Positions 25,646 through 35,147 of a DNA stretch of 47,646 nucleotides are shown here, piece after piece; the stretch's first letter is position 1; each line of letters begins with the position of its first letter. Position numbers and translations under genes: made by a program. The DNA lies in assembly GCA_038533155.1 (NCBI GenBank), contig JBCAZH010000020.1, forward strand, positions 1-47,646, written 5' to 3'. The DNA is from CALBPI01 sp038533155. GTDB taxonomy: Bacteria > Pseudomonadota > Gammaproteobacteria > Steroidobacterales > Woeseiaceae. A model generated the notes under the pieces. That model worked only from the letters and a program-made list of their open reading frames with translations, did not search any database and was not told the DNA's origin.

Positions 25646-26244
25646 TTCGCATTGTCCTTGCTGAGGATCAGTCGATGCTGCGTGGCGCGCTCGCCACACT
25701 GCTGTCACTCGAGCCGGATATTGAGATTATCGACGATGTCAGCGATGGCGACGCCGCATGGCAACTGGTACGTGAGCATGAACCCGACGTCCTCGTCACC
25801 GACATAGAAATGCCGGGACGCACCGGTATCGATCTCGCGCAGTCGATTCGGACGCACAAACTCGCAACGCGAGTCTTGATCGTGACAACGTTCTCGCGCC
25901 CCGGTTACCTGCAACGCGCGCTGCAGGCTGGCGTGAACGGCTATATCCTGAAAGACACGTCGAGTCACGAATTGGCGAATGCGGTGCGCGTTGTCGCGCG
26001 CGGCGACCGGCATGTCGCAGCCGATCTCGCAGAACTTGCGTGGACGGCACCTGATCCGTTGTCGGATCGCGAGCGTCAGGTCCTACGTCTTGCGGAGGCC
26101 GGACTCACGAATAAGCAAATCGCAGTGGAGCTGTCGCTTTCCGTCGGCACGGTCAGGAACTACCTGACGGATGCGATGCAAAAGCTCAATGCTGCGAATC
26201 GAATCGAGGCGTTTCGCAGCGCTCGGGAGCTAGGCTGGCTGTAG
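25642..26244 (+). CDS. NarL/DesR-family response regulator
   Basis: DNA-binding response regulator of 200 residues and the output of the kinase upstream. The receiver domain (1-~120) has AEDQ acidic residues at 8-9, phosphoacceptor Asp54 (VLVTDIEMPG) and Lys104 (YILKDTSSHE). The C-terminal LuxR-type helix-turn-helix is LSDRERQVLRLAEAGLTNKQ with VGTVRNYLTDAMQKL. It is the last gene of the operon and ends two bases from the convergent lipoprotein stop. Likely targets include its own operon through the inverted repeat at 20954 (inference). Confidence 0.93.
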   Translation: MIRIVLAEDQSMLRGALATLLSLEPDIEIIDDVSDGDAAWQLVREHEPDVLVTDIEMPGRTGIDLAQSIRTHKLATRVLIVTTFSRPGYLQRALQAGVNGYILKDTSSHELANAVRVVARGDRHVAADLAELAWTAPDPLSDRERQVLRLAEAGLTNKQIAVELSLSVGTVRNYLTDAMQKLNAANRIEAFRSARELGWL

Positions 26245-26246
26245 TG

Positions 26247-26867
26247 CTAACGCGCCGCGACCGGTTCAGCCGGCTCTGCGGGTTCCAAAGACGCCTTGAT
26301 GCCCTTGGCAACCTCATCGAAGGCGAATTTCGCGTGCCCGTACTGCGAGAAACTCTTGGTCACTTCCTTGATACCACCCGCCTCAAAACCAACGCCGGAA
26401 GCGAGCTGCAACTCCGTGCTCGTGTCTTCCAGCGTGAATTCGACGCTCGCACCGCCATTGTCCACCGGCCCAAAGAACACGATGCTCGTGAACAAGTTGA
26501 GTCCGCGGCTGACACCATCGATGTCGGTGATCGCGGTTTTCAGAGTTAGGACACCAGGCGCCAACGTGTCGGTGACCGTCAAACACTGACTGATCTCGCG
26601 AATCAAAGACTCACGTAGATGCTGGGAGAGTTCCACCTGCTTCTCTTCGTCGACCTCGACATCCTCTGCCAAGCGCCATTCTGGTTCCGCGATAACCACG
26701 CGTTGGTAACGCGCGAGCGATGCATGATCGACAGTCGCCACCATGTCGTCGAAACCTTCGACGACCTCGTGCTCGTAAGACTCCAAGAACCCACTTTCAG
26801 TAAACGACTGGTTGGCGCAGCCGGACAGAACCGCCACCACAGCGACCGCAGACAGTACTCGCAGCAT
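26247..26867 (-). CDS. DUF3313-type lipoprotein
   Basis: Predicted lipoprotein of 206 residues. The signal ends in a clear lipobox (VVAVLSGC, Cys17). The mature part begins FTESGFLESYEH, as in DUF3313 proteins, and later has VLTLKTAITDIDGVSRGLNL and GASVEFTLEDTSTELQLASG. Its localisation is outer or inner membrane facing the periplasm; no activity is known for the family. It is a single gene convergent with the response regulator and divergent from the DUF3667 gene. Confidence 0.8.
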   Translation of the reverse strand: MLRVLSAVAVVAVLSGCANQSFTESGFLESYEHEVVEGFDDMVATVDHASLARYQRVVIAEPEWRLAEDVEVDEEKQVELSQHLRESLIREISQCLTVTDTLAPGVLTLKTAITDIDGVSRGLNLFTSIVFFGPVDNGGASVEFTLEDTSTELQLASGVGFEAGGIKEVTKSFSQYGHAKFAFDEVAKGIKASLEPAEPAEPVAAR

Positions 26868-26974
26868 AAACTCACCCCCATGCGGTGATCTTGTGTTGGC
26901 CTAGTAGACCGCTCCAAGCACAAAATCCTTTCAACGCCTGGCAACGCTGCGACGGATTCGCCAGAATTGCGCCG

Positions 26975-27829
26975 ATGGAACAGGATCAATTCTGCACGAA
27001 TTGTGGTGCCACGTTGCCTAACGGCGCAGGCTATTGCCCGGCGTGCGGGCAGAAGGTGCTTACCGATGACGATCGACGGATGCGCGCGCTCGCCCGCGAA
27101 GTCTTCGCCGAAGCAACTGACATGCGAGGCCGAGTGCTGCCTTCATTGTTCTCATTGGTGTTTTTGCCCGGCCGGTTAGCGCGCGCTTATCGCATCGGCC
27201 AACGGCGCCGGTTCGTCAGCCCCATCGGACTGTTCCTGTTTGCGAACGTCGTCTACTTTCTGATTCCGAGTCTGTCGGATTTTCAAATTACGCTGCTCGA
27301 TCAGATCACGCTGCAATTCTACAGCCCATGGATTGAGCCACTGGTGAGCGCGCGACTCGATGTCCCATCAGCCATTGCAGCGTGGCAAGACGGCGCGAGC
27401 GCAATGATGGCGCTCTCGAATGCATACGAGCTTCGCGCAGCAGATATCTCCAAGACCATCATCGTTGTGCACGTGCCATTCATCGCATTGATCACCGCAT
27501 TGCTGACTATCGACAGAGGCTACCGTTTTATCGATTACATCGCGGCCGCTCTGCACTTCATGGCGTTCGTGCTTCTGTATTTCGTATTCGCGCCAATGGT
27601 GATTCTGCCGACCTTTCGATTTTTGCTAAGTCCATTCGCGCCGGACTCTGCTGCCTGGGTCGCCTTCATGGGGTTTGTCGCCGCGTACATCGTGGTGATG
27701 TTCCGAGTCGCGTTCGAACTACCTTGGTGGCGCGCTGCCCTGACCGGGCCGGTATTCCTGGTCAGCTACTACGCGGTTCACCTGGTATACCGGCTCATCC
27801 AGTTCTTGGTTGTGTTCTTTACGCTGTAG
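26975..27829 (+). CDS. DUF3667 membrane protein with zinc ribbon
   Basis: Inner-membrane protein of 284 residues. The N-terminus holds a zinc ribbon, FCTNCGATLPNGAGYCPACG (CxxC-x11-CxxC, residues ~6-25). A conserved amphipathic region follows (GRVLPSLFSLVFLPGRLARA), then about five membrane segments in the C-terminal two thirds. This matches DUF3667, whose function is unknown. The ATG at 26975 places the ribbon at the N-terminus; the longer open frame to 26885 adds nothing recognisable. Its 3' end overlaps the convergent decarboxylase gene by 11 bases. Confidence 0.82.
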   Translation: MEQDQFCTNCGATLPNGAGYCPACGQKVLTDDDRRMRALAREVFAEATDMRGRVLPSLFSLVFLPGRLARAYRIGQRRRFVSPIGLFLFANVVYFLIPSLSDFQITLLDQITLQFYSPWIEPLVSARLDVPSAIAAWQDGASAMMALSNAYELRAADISKTIIVVHVPFIALITALLTIDRGYRFIDYIAAALHFMAFVLLYFVFAPMVILPTFRFLLSPFAPDSAAWVAFMGFVAAYIVVMFRVAFELPWWRAALTGPVFLVSYYAVHLVYRLIQFLVVFFTL

Positions 27830-29282
27830 TCGCGACGACCGCGGCGTGCTCAAGCACAGCATCAAACAACAGGTCCATATCGGCCATTGTGCTGCGATGG
27901 TTGGTGTTTGCCACACGCAGCGCGAAGTGACCCTGACGCCGCGTGCTCGACGGCACAGCCAAGCCACTCTCCTGGATGCGCATCAGAATTTCCGTATTCC
28001 ACTCATCAAGCGTTGCGTCGGTATGGTCGCCATCACCGATGTAGCGGAAACACGCGATATTCAGTGTGGCCGGCTCAAACAGCTCAAGTTTGGGATGCTC
28101 GCAAACCCGATCGGCGAGGTACTGCACTTGAGTCACATTCTGTTCGATGACTCGACCGATTTTCTCGATACCGTGATGCTTGAACGCCACCCAGGCTTTC
28201 AACGCACGAAACCCGCGACTCAGCTGCGGGCCGATCGCAGCAAACTTCAAATCTGTCGGCTGCACACCGCGTCCGGGTGGCGTGAGGTAGGCCGCCTGAG
28301 TCGCAAACGCCTGCTCCTGCAACGCGCCATCCTTCACCAGCACCGCGCCGATTTCGTATTGCAGATAGCCCCATTTGTGTAAGTCGAACGCGATGGAATC
28401 CGCGCGTTCAATTCCGTCGATCAGTGGCTGCAAACGCGAAGAACAGGCGAGCAACGCACCGAACGCCCCGTCGACATGCAACCACAAGTTCTCTGCCTCG
28501 CAGTAATCGGCTAAGGCATGCAAATCGTCGATTGCCCCACTATCGACGGTGCCAACATTCGCAATCACAGCAAGCGGGTGAGCCCCAATTTCTCTATCGT
28601 GCGCAACCGCGCCTCTCAACGCGTCGAGATCGACTTGATCTTCTTTGTTCACCGATACGCGTACGACGGCGTCACGTCCCAGACCGATGATATCGCAGCC
28701 CTTCTCCGCCCAGCTGTGGGTTGCAGTCGAGCCGTACACACGAAACGGCGAGCGTCCAGCAAGCCCATCAGCGCGAACCCTTGCGGGATCCGAAGCATTA
28801 CGCGCGACGATCAGTCCGATCACGTTCGCCATCGTCCCCCCGCTGACGAACAGACCGCCCGCGTCGTCCGGATAGCCCATGAGCTCGCAGCACCACCGAA
28901 TCGTCTGTGCCTCAATGACGCTGGCGCTCTGATCGTAGCCAGCAAGATGCGCGTTCATGCCGGCCGCCACCATATCCGCGATCAATCCATCGACTGTACC
29001 GTTGCCCATGACCCAGCCATAAAACCGTGGGCCGGCGTTTCCCGTCGGATAAGGAATCACCTGTTCACGCAGCGCATCGCACACGACGCCCAGGGGCGCG
29101 CCGTTGCGGGGCAAGGACTCACTCAGTGCGTCGCGCACATCTGCCGGAAGCGGTTGCCAGATCGGACGTTCACCGAGCGTTTGGATACGATCGAACAACA
29201 CATCGAGCAGCGCATGCGCGGACTGTCGGGCTGCATCCCAATCTTCAGGATCTAGGTTGATCTCTGCCGGGTGCTTCTTCAT
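27819..29282 (-). CDS. PLP-dependent group II decarboxylase family protein
   Basis: Predicted cytoplasmic PLP enzyme of 487 residues in the aromatic-L-amino-acid/tyrosine decarboxylase family. Visible sites are SGGTMANVIGL (~147), the ring-stacking His189 in STATHSWAEKG, Asp271 in LHVDGAFGALLA and the Schiff-base Lys303 in FDLHKWGYLQYE. The substrate cannot be assigned; many environmental members are only annotated as aspartate aminotransferase family. The ATG at 29282 has GGAG eight bases upstream and fits the family. The gene is divergent from the alpha-galactosidase and overlaps the DUF3667 gene at its 3' end. Confidence 0.9.
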   Translation of the reverse strand: MKKHPAEINLDPEDWDAARQSAHALLDVLFDRIQTLGERPIWQPLPADVRDALSESLPRNGAPLGVVCDALREQVIPYPTGNAGPRFYGWVMGNGTVDGLIADMVAAGMNAHLAGYDQSASVIEAQTIRWCCELMGYPDDAGGLFVSGGTMANVIGLIVARNASDPARVRADGLAGRSPFRVYGSTATHSWAEKGCDIIGLGRDAVVRVSVNKEDQVDLDALRGAVAHDREIGAHPLAVIANVGTVDSGAIDDLHALADYCEAENLWLHVDGAFGALLACSSRLQPLIDGIERADSIAFDLHKWGYLQYEIGAVLVKDGALQEQAFATQAAYLTPPGRGVQPTDLKFAAIGPQLSRGFRALKAWVAFKHHGIEKIGRVIEQNVTQVQYLADRVCEHPKLELFEPATLNIACFRYIGDGDHTDATLDEWNTEILMRIQESGLAVPSSTRRQGHFALRVANTNHRSTMADMDLLFDAVLEHAAVVATTA

Positions 29283-29428
29283 AGGGGTCTCCGTATCTGA
29301 GCGCCGATTATGCCGACGTCCGGTCGTTGGCTGCCACCCGAAACCGTATCGTTCGGAATTCACGCGAGAATGTCGAAAGCGATCAGCAAACGCGGTAGCC
29401 TTCCGGCGGGGGATCAACGAGACAAATC

Positions 29429-31555
29429 ATGAGTTCCAATTCGGTGTATAGCCTGCACTCCAGCAACGCTAGCTTGGTGGTCGATTGCACAAGTGGTGCG
29501 CCGGTCGTGCTGTACTGGGGCGGCCGACTCGACAATGCGACCACACCCGAAATGCTGCGCCTGTTATCCACGCCGCAAGAAGCTCAGGCGAGCGTCGCTA
29601 ATGAAGCACCTATCGCCTTGTCGCCGGCTCTCGGCATTGGCTTTCACGGAGACGCCGGTTTGAGGGTGCATCGCAACGGACGTGATTGGGGCGTGAACCC
29701 GGTGGTTTCATCATGTACACAGCCCGACGATCAGACATTGGAAATCCAATGCATCGACCCAGCGTGTCAGATCGAATTGCACTACCGACTCTCCCTCGAC
29801 GCCGACAGCGATACGCTAAGCGCACAGACGTGCTTGAAGAACTTATCCAGCGCGCCGCTTCAGGTCGATCGCTGCGATGCGCCGGCCCTACCGATTGCCA
29901 ACCATCTTTCGCACATCACCGCGTTCAAGGGCCGATGGGCCCATGAGTTTCAAACCGAAACCGTAGGACCATTTCACGGCAGTTTTGTGCGAGAGACTCA
30001 GGCGGGCAGAACATCTCACGACAATTTCCCGGGTTTGATCGTGCATGACCGCCTTTTCGGCGAGCATCGGGGCGAGGGCATTGCATTAACGCTCGGCTGG
30101 AGTGGCAATCATCGAATGAGCGTCACGCGTTTGATCTCCGGCAGAGCACTGGCGCAGTTGGGCGAGGTCTTCTACCCGGGCGAACTGCAACTTGGCGAGC
30201 AGGAGACCTACGAGTCACCAGTGCTCTACAGCAGCGTGACCGATTCTGGCCAAACACCGCTGTCGCAGCGTTTGCATCGGTTCGTTCGCAGCCACCTCAC
30301 TGACGAGCGCATGCGCGGCAAGCTGAAACCGATTCACTTCAACACGTGGGAGGCGATGTATTTCGACCTCGATACACCACGGCTGTGCGCGCTCGCCGAC
30401 GCGGCAGCGTCCGTCGGCGCCGAGCGATTCGTGCTGGACGATGGTTGGTTCCCGAGTCGGCATGACGACACGGCAGGCCTAGGCGACTGGACGGTCGATG
30501 CACAGAAGTTTCCGCGAGGCCTACGACCGCTGATCGATCACGTGCATGAACTCGGTATGGAGTTCGGTTTGTGGGTCGAGCCCGAAATGGTGAATCCCGA
30601 CAGTCAGTTGTTCCGCGATCACCCCGACTGGGTGCTGAGCGTCGAGGGCGCACCGACAGTGTTGGCGCGCAACCAGCTCGTGCTCGACCTCACGCGGCCT
30701 GAGGTCTGCGACTACTTGTACGCGCACATCGATGCGTTGCTACAGGAGTATCCGATTACCTATCTCAAATGGGACATGAATCGCGACTTGCATCAGCCCG
30801 GCGATCAACACGGTCGCGCGGCGGTTCATCGACAGGTCTTGGCGGTTTACGCGCTGATGGACCGTATTCGCATGGCTCATCCTAAGCTCGAAATCGAGAG
30901 CTGTTCGTCAGGGGGCGCGCGTGCCGACTATGGCGTCCTCGCGCACACCGATCGCATTTGGACCTCGGACAGCAACGATGCGCTGGATAGACTGCGAATC
31001 CAGCGCGGCTGTTCGATGTTCTTTCCGCCTGAGTATATGGGCGCGCATGTTGGGCCACGCGAGTGCCACATCACGGGTCGCACGTTGTCGATGGCGCTGC
31101 GCGCCGGCGTCGCGATCATGGGCGACATGGGCATCGAGGCCAACATCAATGAAATGTCCCAGGACGATCGAGAGGTCTTGGCAGCAGCCATCGCGTTGCA
31201 TAAGCAACATCGCGAACTGATCTTCACAGGCGATGTGGTGCGGCTCGAAACGCAAGACTTCGAAATGGCCCATGGCGTAGTTGCCGGGGACCGCGGGGAA
31301 GCACTGTTCAGCTACGCGGTCGTCGCGACGCCACCGCATAGCGCGCCGGGTCGGCTGCGCCTGCACGGACTTGATGCAGATAGGCTATACGAAGTAAATA
31401 TCGTATGGCCGGAAGGCATCCGCAGTCACACGCCGTCGATCCTTGACGTCATCAATGGACAGCATGTCAGTGGCGACTCGCTGATGCGATTCGGTCTGCA
31501 ACTGCCAATCCTGAAACCCGAAACGCTGCTACTGCTGCACTTGCAGGTCCGCTGA
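29429..31555 (+). CDS. Alpha-galactosidase, GH36
   Basis: Glycoside hydrolase of 708 residues that removes terminal alpha-galactose from oligosaccharides such as raffinose or melibiose. There is an N-terminal beta-sandwich (~1-290), then the (beta/alpha)8 domain with FNTWEAMYFDLD (~304), FVLDDGWF (~334), LWVEPEMVNPDS (~381) and the nucleophile Asp449 in YLKWDMNRD. Next come SCSSGGARADYG (~491) and the acid/base Asp within WTSDSND (511-517), then a C-terminal beta domain. No signal peptide is evident, so it acts in the cytoplasm on imported sugar. The convergent SSS transporter is the natural uptake partner, and their 3' ends overlap by 27 bases. Confidence 0.95.
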   Translation: MSSNSVYSLHSSNASLVVDCTSGAPVVLYWGGRLDNATTPEMLRLLSTPQEAQASVANEAPIALSPALGIGFHGDAGLRVHRNGRDWGVNPVVSSCTQPDDQTLEIQCIDPACQIELHYRLSLDADSDTLSAQTCLKNLSSAPLQVDRCDAPALPIANHLSHITAFKGRWAHEFQTETVGPFHGSFVRETQAGRTSHDNFPGLIVHDRLFGEHRGEGIALTLGWSGNHRMSVTRLISGRALAQLGEVFYPGELQLGEQETYESPVLYSSVTDSGQTPLSQRLHRFVRSHLTDERMRGKLKPIHFNTWEAMYFDLDTPRLCALADAAASVGAERFVLDDGWFPSRHDDTAGLGDWTVDAQKFPRGLRPLIDHVHELGMEFGLWVEPEMVNPDSQLFRDHPDWVLSVEGAPTVLARNQLVLDLTRPEVCDYLYAHIDALLQEYPITYLKWDMNRDLHQPGDQHGRAAVHRQVLAVYALMDRIRMAHPKLEIESCSSGGARADYGVLAHTDRIWTSDSNDALDRLRIQRGCSMFFPPEYMGAHVGPRECHITGRTLSMALRAGVAIMGDMGIEANINEMSQDDREVLAAAIALHKQHRELIFTGDVVRLETQDFEMAHGVVAGDRGEALFSYAVVATPPHSAPGRLRLHGLDADRLYEVNIVWPEGIRSHTPSILDVINGQHVSGDSLMRFGLQLPILKPETLLLLHLQVR

Positions 31556-32992
31556 CGGCTCACCGCGCATCGCGAAACTGAGTCGTGGCCGCGTACCAAA
31601 GGCCGATCGGCTAATAAACAGTGCGGTCGCGACGCACGTGATGAGCGTGATCGCCATCATGTGAATGTAGTGCAGCGGGTTCCAGACGAATGAGAAAAAC
31701 GCGTAGAGCGAAACGCCGAAAACGACCGCAATAATTGCCGCACGATAGTCGACATCGGTGAACAATAGCCCAACGATAAACGCCGACAGGATCGGCATGC
31801 TCAGCAAACCATAGAGCTGTTGAATCAGGTTGATGATGCTCTCCGCCTGCGCATAAATCGGCACCATGATCAGTCCGATAACCACGATGACGAGTGTCAT
31901 GATCGCGTTCAACCGCGGCACGTTCGGCTCGCTCTTGAAGTACTTCTCGTGGATGTCGCAAACATAGAGCGCGGTCGATGAATTAAGAATGCTGTTCACC
32001 GTCGTCAGCACTGCCGCGGCAATTGCAGCCGCGAAGGCACCCGACAAATAACTCGGCAGCACGTCACCGACAATCGTGCCGAACGCCGAGTCTCCGATGT
32101 CGCCGTAGAGTTTGAATGACACAATGCCGGGAATCACAATCATCGGCGGGACCAACAGGAATCGAATTGCCGCCGCGGCATACACGCCCTTCTGGCCTTC
32201 CTGCACGGTCGGAGACGCCATCGCGCGCTGAGTGATCGTCTGATTAGTACACCAGTAAAAGACCTGGATAAATATCATGCCGGTCAGCAGGGTATGCCAC
32301 GGGATCGGGGAGTCATTCGCCCCGATCATCGTCAATCGCTCGCGCGGAATCCCACTGAAGTCGAAGTCAATCGCCTGCAACGCGAGGAACACAACGACGA
32401 TTCCGAGTACCAAAAGCAGCACGCCGCTGTAAGCGTCGGAGATTGCAACGGCGCGCAGCCCGCCGAATACCGCGTAGGCCGTGCCCACCGCCGCGAACAC
32501 CATGGCGATGTAAATAATCGGATAGTCGAGCGCGAACATGCTCTTCATGAACAGCGATCCGGAGTACAGCGCCGTTGGGATAAAGATGAACACGTTACCG
32601 AGCAGGAACAGCAACCCAATCAAAGCACGGATATGGTGATTGCCATAACGCTTTTCCAAAAGCTCGGTGGTCGTCGTGCACTTGTACTTGTAGTACACCG
32701 GCAGCATGACCTTCGCGAGAATCAGCAGCCCAGCGACCGCGGCAAACTCCCACCACGCCAACAATGCCATCTGATTGCCATTCATGCCGACGAGCTGATC
32801 CGTCGATAGATTGGTCAGCGTGATCGAGCCGGCAACGAAGATCCACGTCAGTCCGCCACCGGCCAGAAAGACCTCTTTGTTGCCGTCGATCGACTGTCCT
32901 GCCTGTTTGCGAATATCTGCCCGACATTTCAGAAAGGTCAGGAACGCAATAAGTCCGGTCAGAAACAGGAATATGAAAAATTGTAGTGTCAT
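31529..32992 (-). CDS. SSS-family sodium:solute symporter (sugar type)
   Basis: Integral membrane symporter of 487 residues with about thirteen segments, using the sodium gradient to import a solute. SSS/SGLT signatures include LAGGGLTWIFVAGSITLTNL (~44-63), LSTDQLVGMNGNQMALLAWW, RYGNHHIRALIG and AAAIAAAVLTTVNSILNSST. The style is that of the YidK-like solute:sodium symporters often linked to glycoside hydrolases. Beside a GH36 alpha-galactosidase it probably carries galactose or an alpha-galactoside (inference). Its last 27 bases run antisense through the end of that gene. It is divergent from acs. Confidence 0.9.
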   Translation of the reverse strand: MTLQFFIFLFLTGLIAFLTFLKCRADIRKQAGQSIDGNKEVFLAGGGLTWIFVAGSITLTNLSTDQLVGMNGNQMALLAWWEFAAVAGLLILAKVMLPVYYKYKCTTTTELLEKRYGNHHIRALIGLLFLLGNVFIFIPTALYSGSLFMKSMFALDYPIIYIAMVFAAVGTAYAVFGGLRAVAISDAYSGVLLLVLGIVVVFLALQAIDFDFSGIPRERLTMIGANDSPIPWHTLLTGMIFIQVFYWCTNQTITQRAMASPTVQEGQKGVYAAAAIRFLLVPPMIVIPGIVSFKLYGDIGDSAFGTIVGDVLPSYLSGAFAAAIAAAVLTTVNSILNSSTALYVCDIHEKYFKSEPNVPRLNAIMTLVIVVIGLIMVPIYAQAESIINLIQQLYGLLSMPILSAFIVGLLFTDVDYRAAIIAVVFGVSLYAFFSFVWNPLHYIHMMAITLITCVATALFISRSAFGTRPRLSFAMRGEPSADLQVQQ

Positions 32993-33036
32993 GGATCAGT
33001 GCCCCCCACACTGTCCTCCCGCGTCGAACGGCGGTT

Positions 33037-33134
33037 GGCTATCCGTTGTTTTACCAATGGCAAGACAGCACAGCAAGCCGCGGCTATCCGCTCGATAGCG
33101 TAATGCGACTGGAAGCGTGCGCAAATCCGGCTAT
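33037..33134. promoter_or_regulatory. Direct repeats in the acs upstream region
   Basis: The 196-bp gap between the symporter and acs starts contains GGCTATCCG at 33037-33045 and again at 33082-33090, 45 bases apart, and a shorter GGCTAT at 33129-33134, 47 bases further on. Regular spacing close to four helical turns suggests regulator sites serving one or both divergent genes. No -35/-10 pair is clear. Tentative. Confidence 0.25.
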
Positions 33135-33188
33135 GATTCGGGATCGAACGATTCGGGTTTCGTGTTCAGTCTAGGGGGAGCGCACACC

Positions 33189-35129
33189 GTGACATCAGTC
33201 TATCCAGTGAAGGGTTACTACGAGGAAAACGGCCTGGTGGACAAAGCGCAGTACGATGAGATGTACCAGCGTTCCATCGAAGACAACGAGTCGTTCTGGG
33301 CAGAACAAGCGCAACGTGTTAACTGGATGCAGGCCTTCTCGACGATCAAAGACGTGTCGTTCGACAAAGAAGATCTGCACATTCGCTGGTTCGAAGACGG
33401 TGTTCTCAATGTTTGCGCAAACTGCGTCGACCGGCACTTGGCGACACATGCGGATCGCACAGCCATCATCTGGGAGGGCGACGACCCGACCAAAGATGAG
33501 CACATCAGCTATCAAGAGTTGTACGCGCGCGTCTGTAAGTTCGCCAACGCACTGAAAGCCATCGGCGTGAAAAAAGGCGACCGCGTAACCCTGTACATGC
33601 CGATGATTCCCGAGGCCGCTATCGCTATGTTGGCATGCGCGCGCATCGGCGCTGTGCACTCAGTCGTGTTCGGAGGCTTTTCTCCGGAAGCGCTCGCCGG
33701 CCGTATCATCGACTGTGAGTCGAACGTTGTGATTACCGCCGACCGGGGTCGGCGCGGTGGGCGCACGATTGCATTGAAAGACAACGTTGACGCGGCGGCG
33801 AACATTGATGGTGTCACAACTTTAGAAAAGGTGTTGGTCGTCAAGAACACGGGCGACGAAGTGGCCTGGGATGCTGATCGGGACGTGTGGCTGCACGAGA
33901 TCGAGGCAACCGTCGAAGCGACGTGCGACCCGGAACCAATGAATGCCGAGGATCCGCTGTTTATCCTCTATACCTCCGGGTCGACCGGCAAACCCAAAGG
34001 AGTTTTGCATACGACCGGCGGCTACCTCGTGTACGCAACCACAACGTTCAAGTACGTATTCAACTATCAAGACGGCGACGTGTACTGGTGCACAGCAGAC
34101 GTGGGCTGGGTCACCGGTCACAGCTACATCGTGTACGGGCCGCTGGCGAACGGCGCCACGACCTTGATGTTTGAAGGCGTACCAACGTACCCAGATGCTA
34201 GTCGCCTGTGGGCCGTGTGTGACAAGCATCAAGTGAACATCTGCTACACCGCCCCGACCGCGATCCGCGCTTTGATGCGTGAGGGTGACGACTTGGTCAA
34301 ATCCACTGATCGCGGCTCCCTCCGACTCCTGGGTTCGGTCGGCGAACCGATCAATCCCGAGGCGTGGGAATGGTATTACTCAGTCGTCGGTGAGGGTCGG
34401 TGCCCGATCGTCGACACCTGGTGGCAAACCGAAACCGGCGGGATCCTCATTTCGCCGTTACCCGGCGCGACCGATCTGAAACCGGGCAGCGCCACACGAC
34501 CGTTTTTTGGGATCAAACCTGAGATCGTCGACAACGAAGGCATCACTCTCGAAGGCGCGACGTCGGGAAATCTCGTTTTAACGGATAGCTGGCCGGGACA
34601 AATGCGGACCGTTTATGGCGATCATCAACGCTTCGTCGATACCTACTTCAGCACCTATCCCGGCCGGTACTTCACCGGTGACGGTGCGGAGCGCGACGAC
34701 GATGGATATTTCTGGATCACCGGACGCGTGGACGACGTGCTGAACGTTTCCGGCCACCGCATGGGCACCGCCGAAGTCGAGAGTGCGCTCGTCGCACATG
34801 AGAGCGTTGCGGAGGCAGCGGTGGTGGGCTACCCGCACGACATCAAAGGGCAAGGCATTTATGTCTACGTCACTTTGATGGAGGGGCAGTCGCCCTCGGC
34901 CGAGCTCGCGGGCGAGCTAAAACAATGGGTGCGGAAAGAGATTGGACCCATCGCCACGCCAGACCTTTTGCAATGGGCGCCCGGGTTGCCGAAAACCCGT
35001 TCGGGCAAAATCATGCGTCGAATTCTGCGAAAAATCGCAGAGAATGACTTCGGCAATCTGGGCGACACCTCCACGCTTGCCGATCCGTCCGTCGTCGATG
35101 ACCTGATCGACAACCGCATGAATCGCTGA
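33189..35129 (+). CDS. acs: Acetyl-CoA synthetase
   Basis: Cytoplasmic AMP-forming acetate:CoA ligase of 646 residues, the usual length. Acetate is activated to acetyl-AMP and passed to CoA. Motifs are the P-loop YTSGSTGKPKG (261-271), WWQTETGG (411-418), GRVDDVLNVSGHRMGT (~527) and the C-terminal PKTRSGKIMRRILRK. In the last, Lys607 corresponds to the lysine acetylated in other Acs proteins. The GTG at 33189 is preceded by GGGGGAG at eight bases and gives the family N-terminus; the upstream in-frame codons are unlikely to be translated. The next two genes encode a matching uptake system. Confidence 0.95.
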   Translation: MTSVYPVKGYYEENGLVDKAQYDEMYQRSIEDNESFWAEQAQRVNWMQAFSTIKDVSFDKEDLHIRWFEDGVLNVCANCVDRHLATHADRTAIIWEGDDPTKDEHISYQELYARVCKFANALKAIGVKKGDRVTLYMPMIPEAAIAMLACARIGAVHSVVFGGFSPEALAGRIIDCESNVVITADRGRRGGRTIALKDNVDAAANIDGVTTLEKVLVVKNTGDEVAWDADRDVWLHEIEATVEATCDPEPMNAEDPLFILYTSGSTGKPKGVLHTTGGYLVYATTTFKYVFNYQDGDVYWCTADVGWVTGHSYIVYGPLANGATTLMFEGVPTYPDASRLWAVCDKHQVNICYTAPTAIRALMREGDDLVKSTDRGSLRLLGSVGEPINPEAWEWYYSVVGEGRCPIVDTWWQTETGGILISPLPGATDLKPGSATRPFFGIKPEIVDNEGITLEGATSGNLVLTDSWPGQMRTVYGDHQRFVDTYFSTYPGRYFTGDGAERDDDGYFWITGRVDDVLNVSGHRMGTAEVESALVAHESVAEAAVVGYPHDIKGQGIYVYVTLMEGQSPSAELAGELKQWVRKEIGPIATPDLLQWAPGLPKTRSGKIMRRILRKIAENDFGNLGDTSTLADPSVVDDLIDNRMNR

Positions 35130-35147
35130 CACCGCCCGCTTCCCGCT

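Noticed and set aside
28518..29255. 245-residue plus-strand frame
   Set aside because: Antisense to the PLP decarboxylase, whose catalytic residues are all in place.
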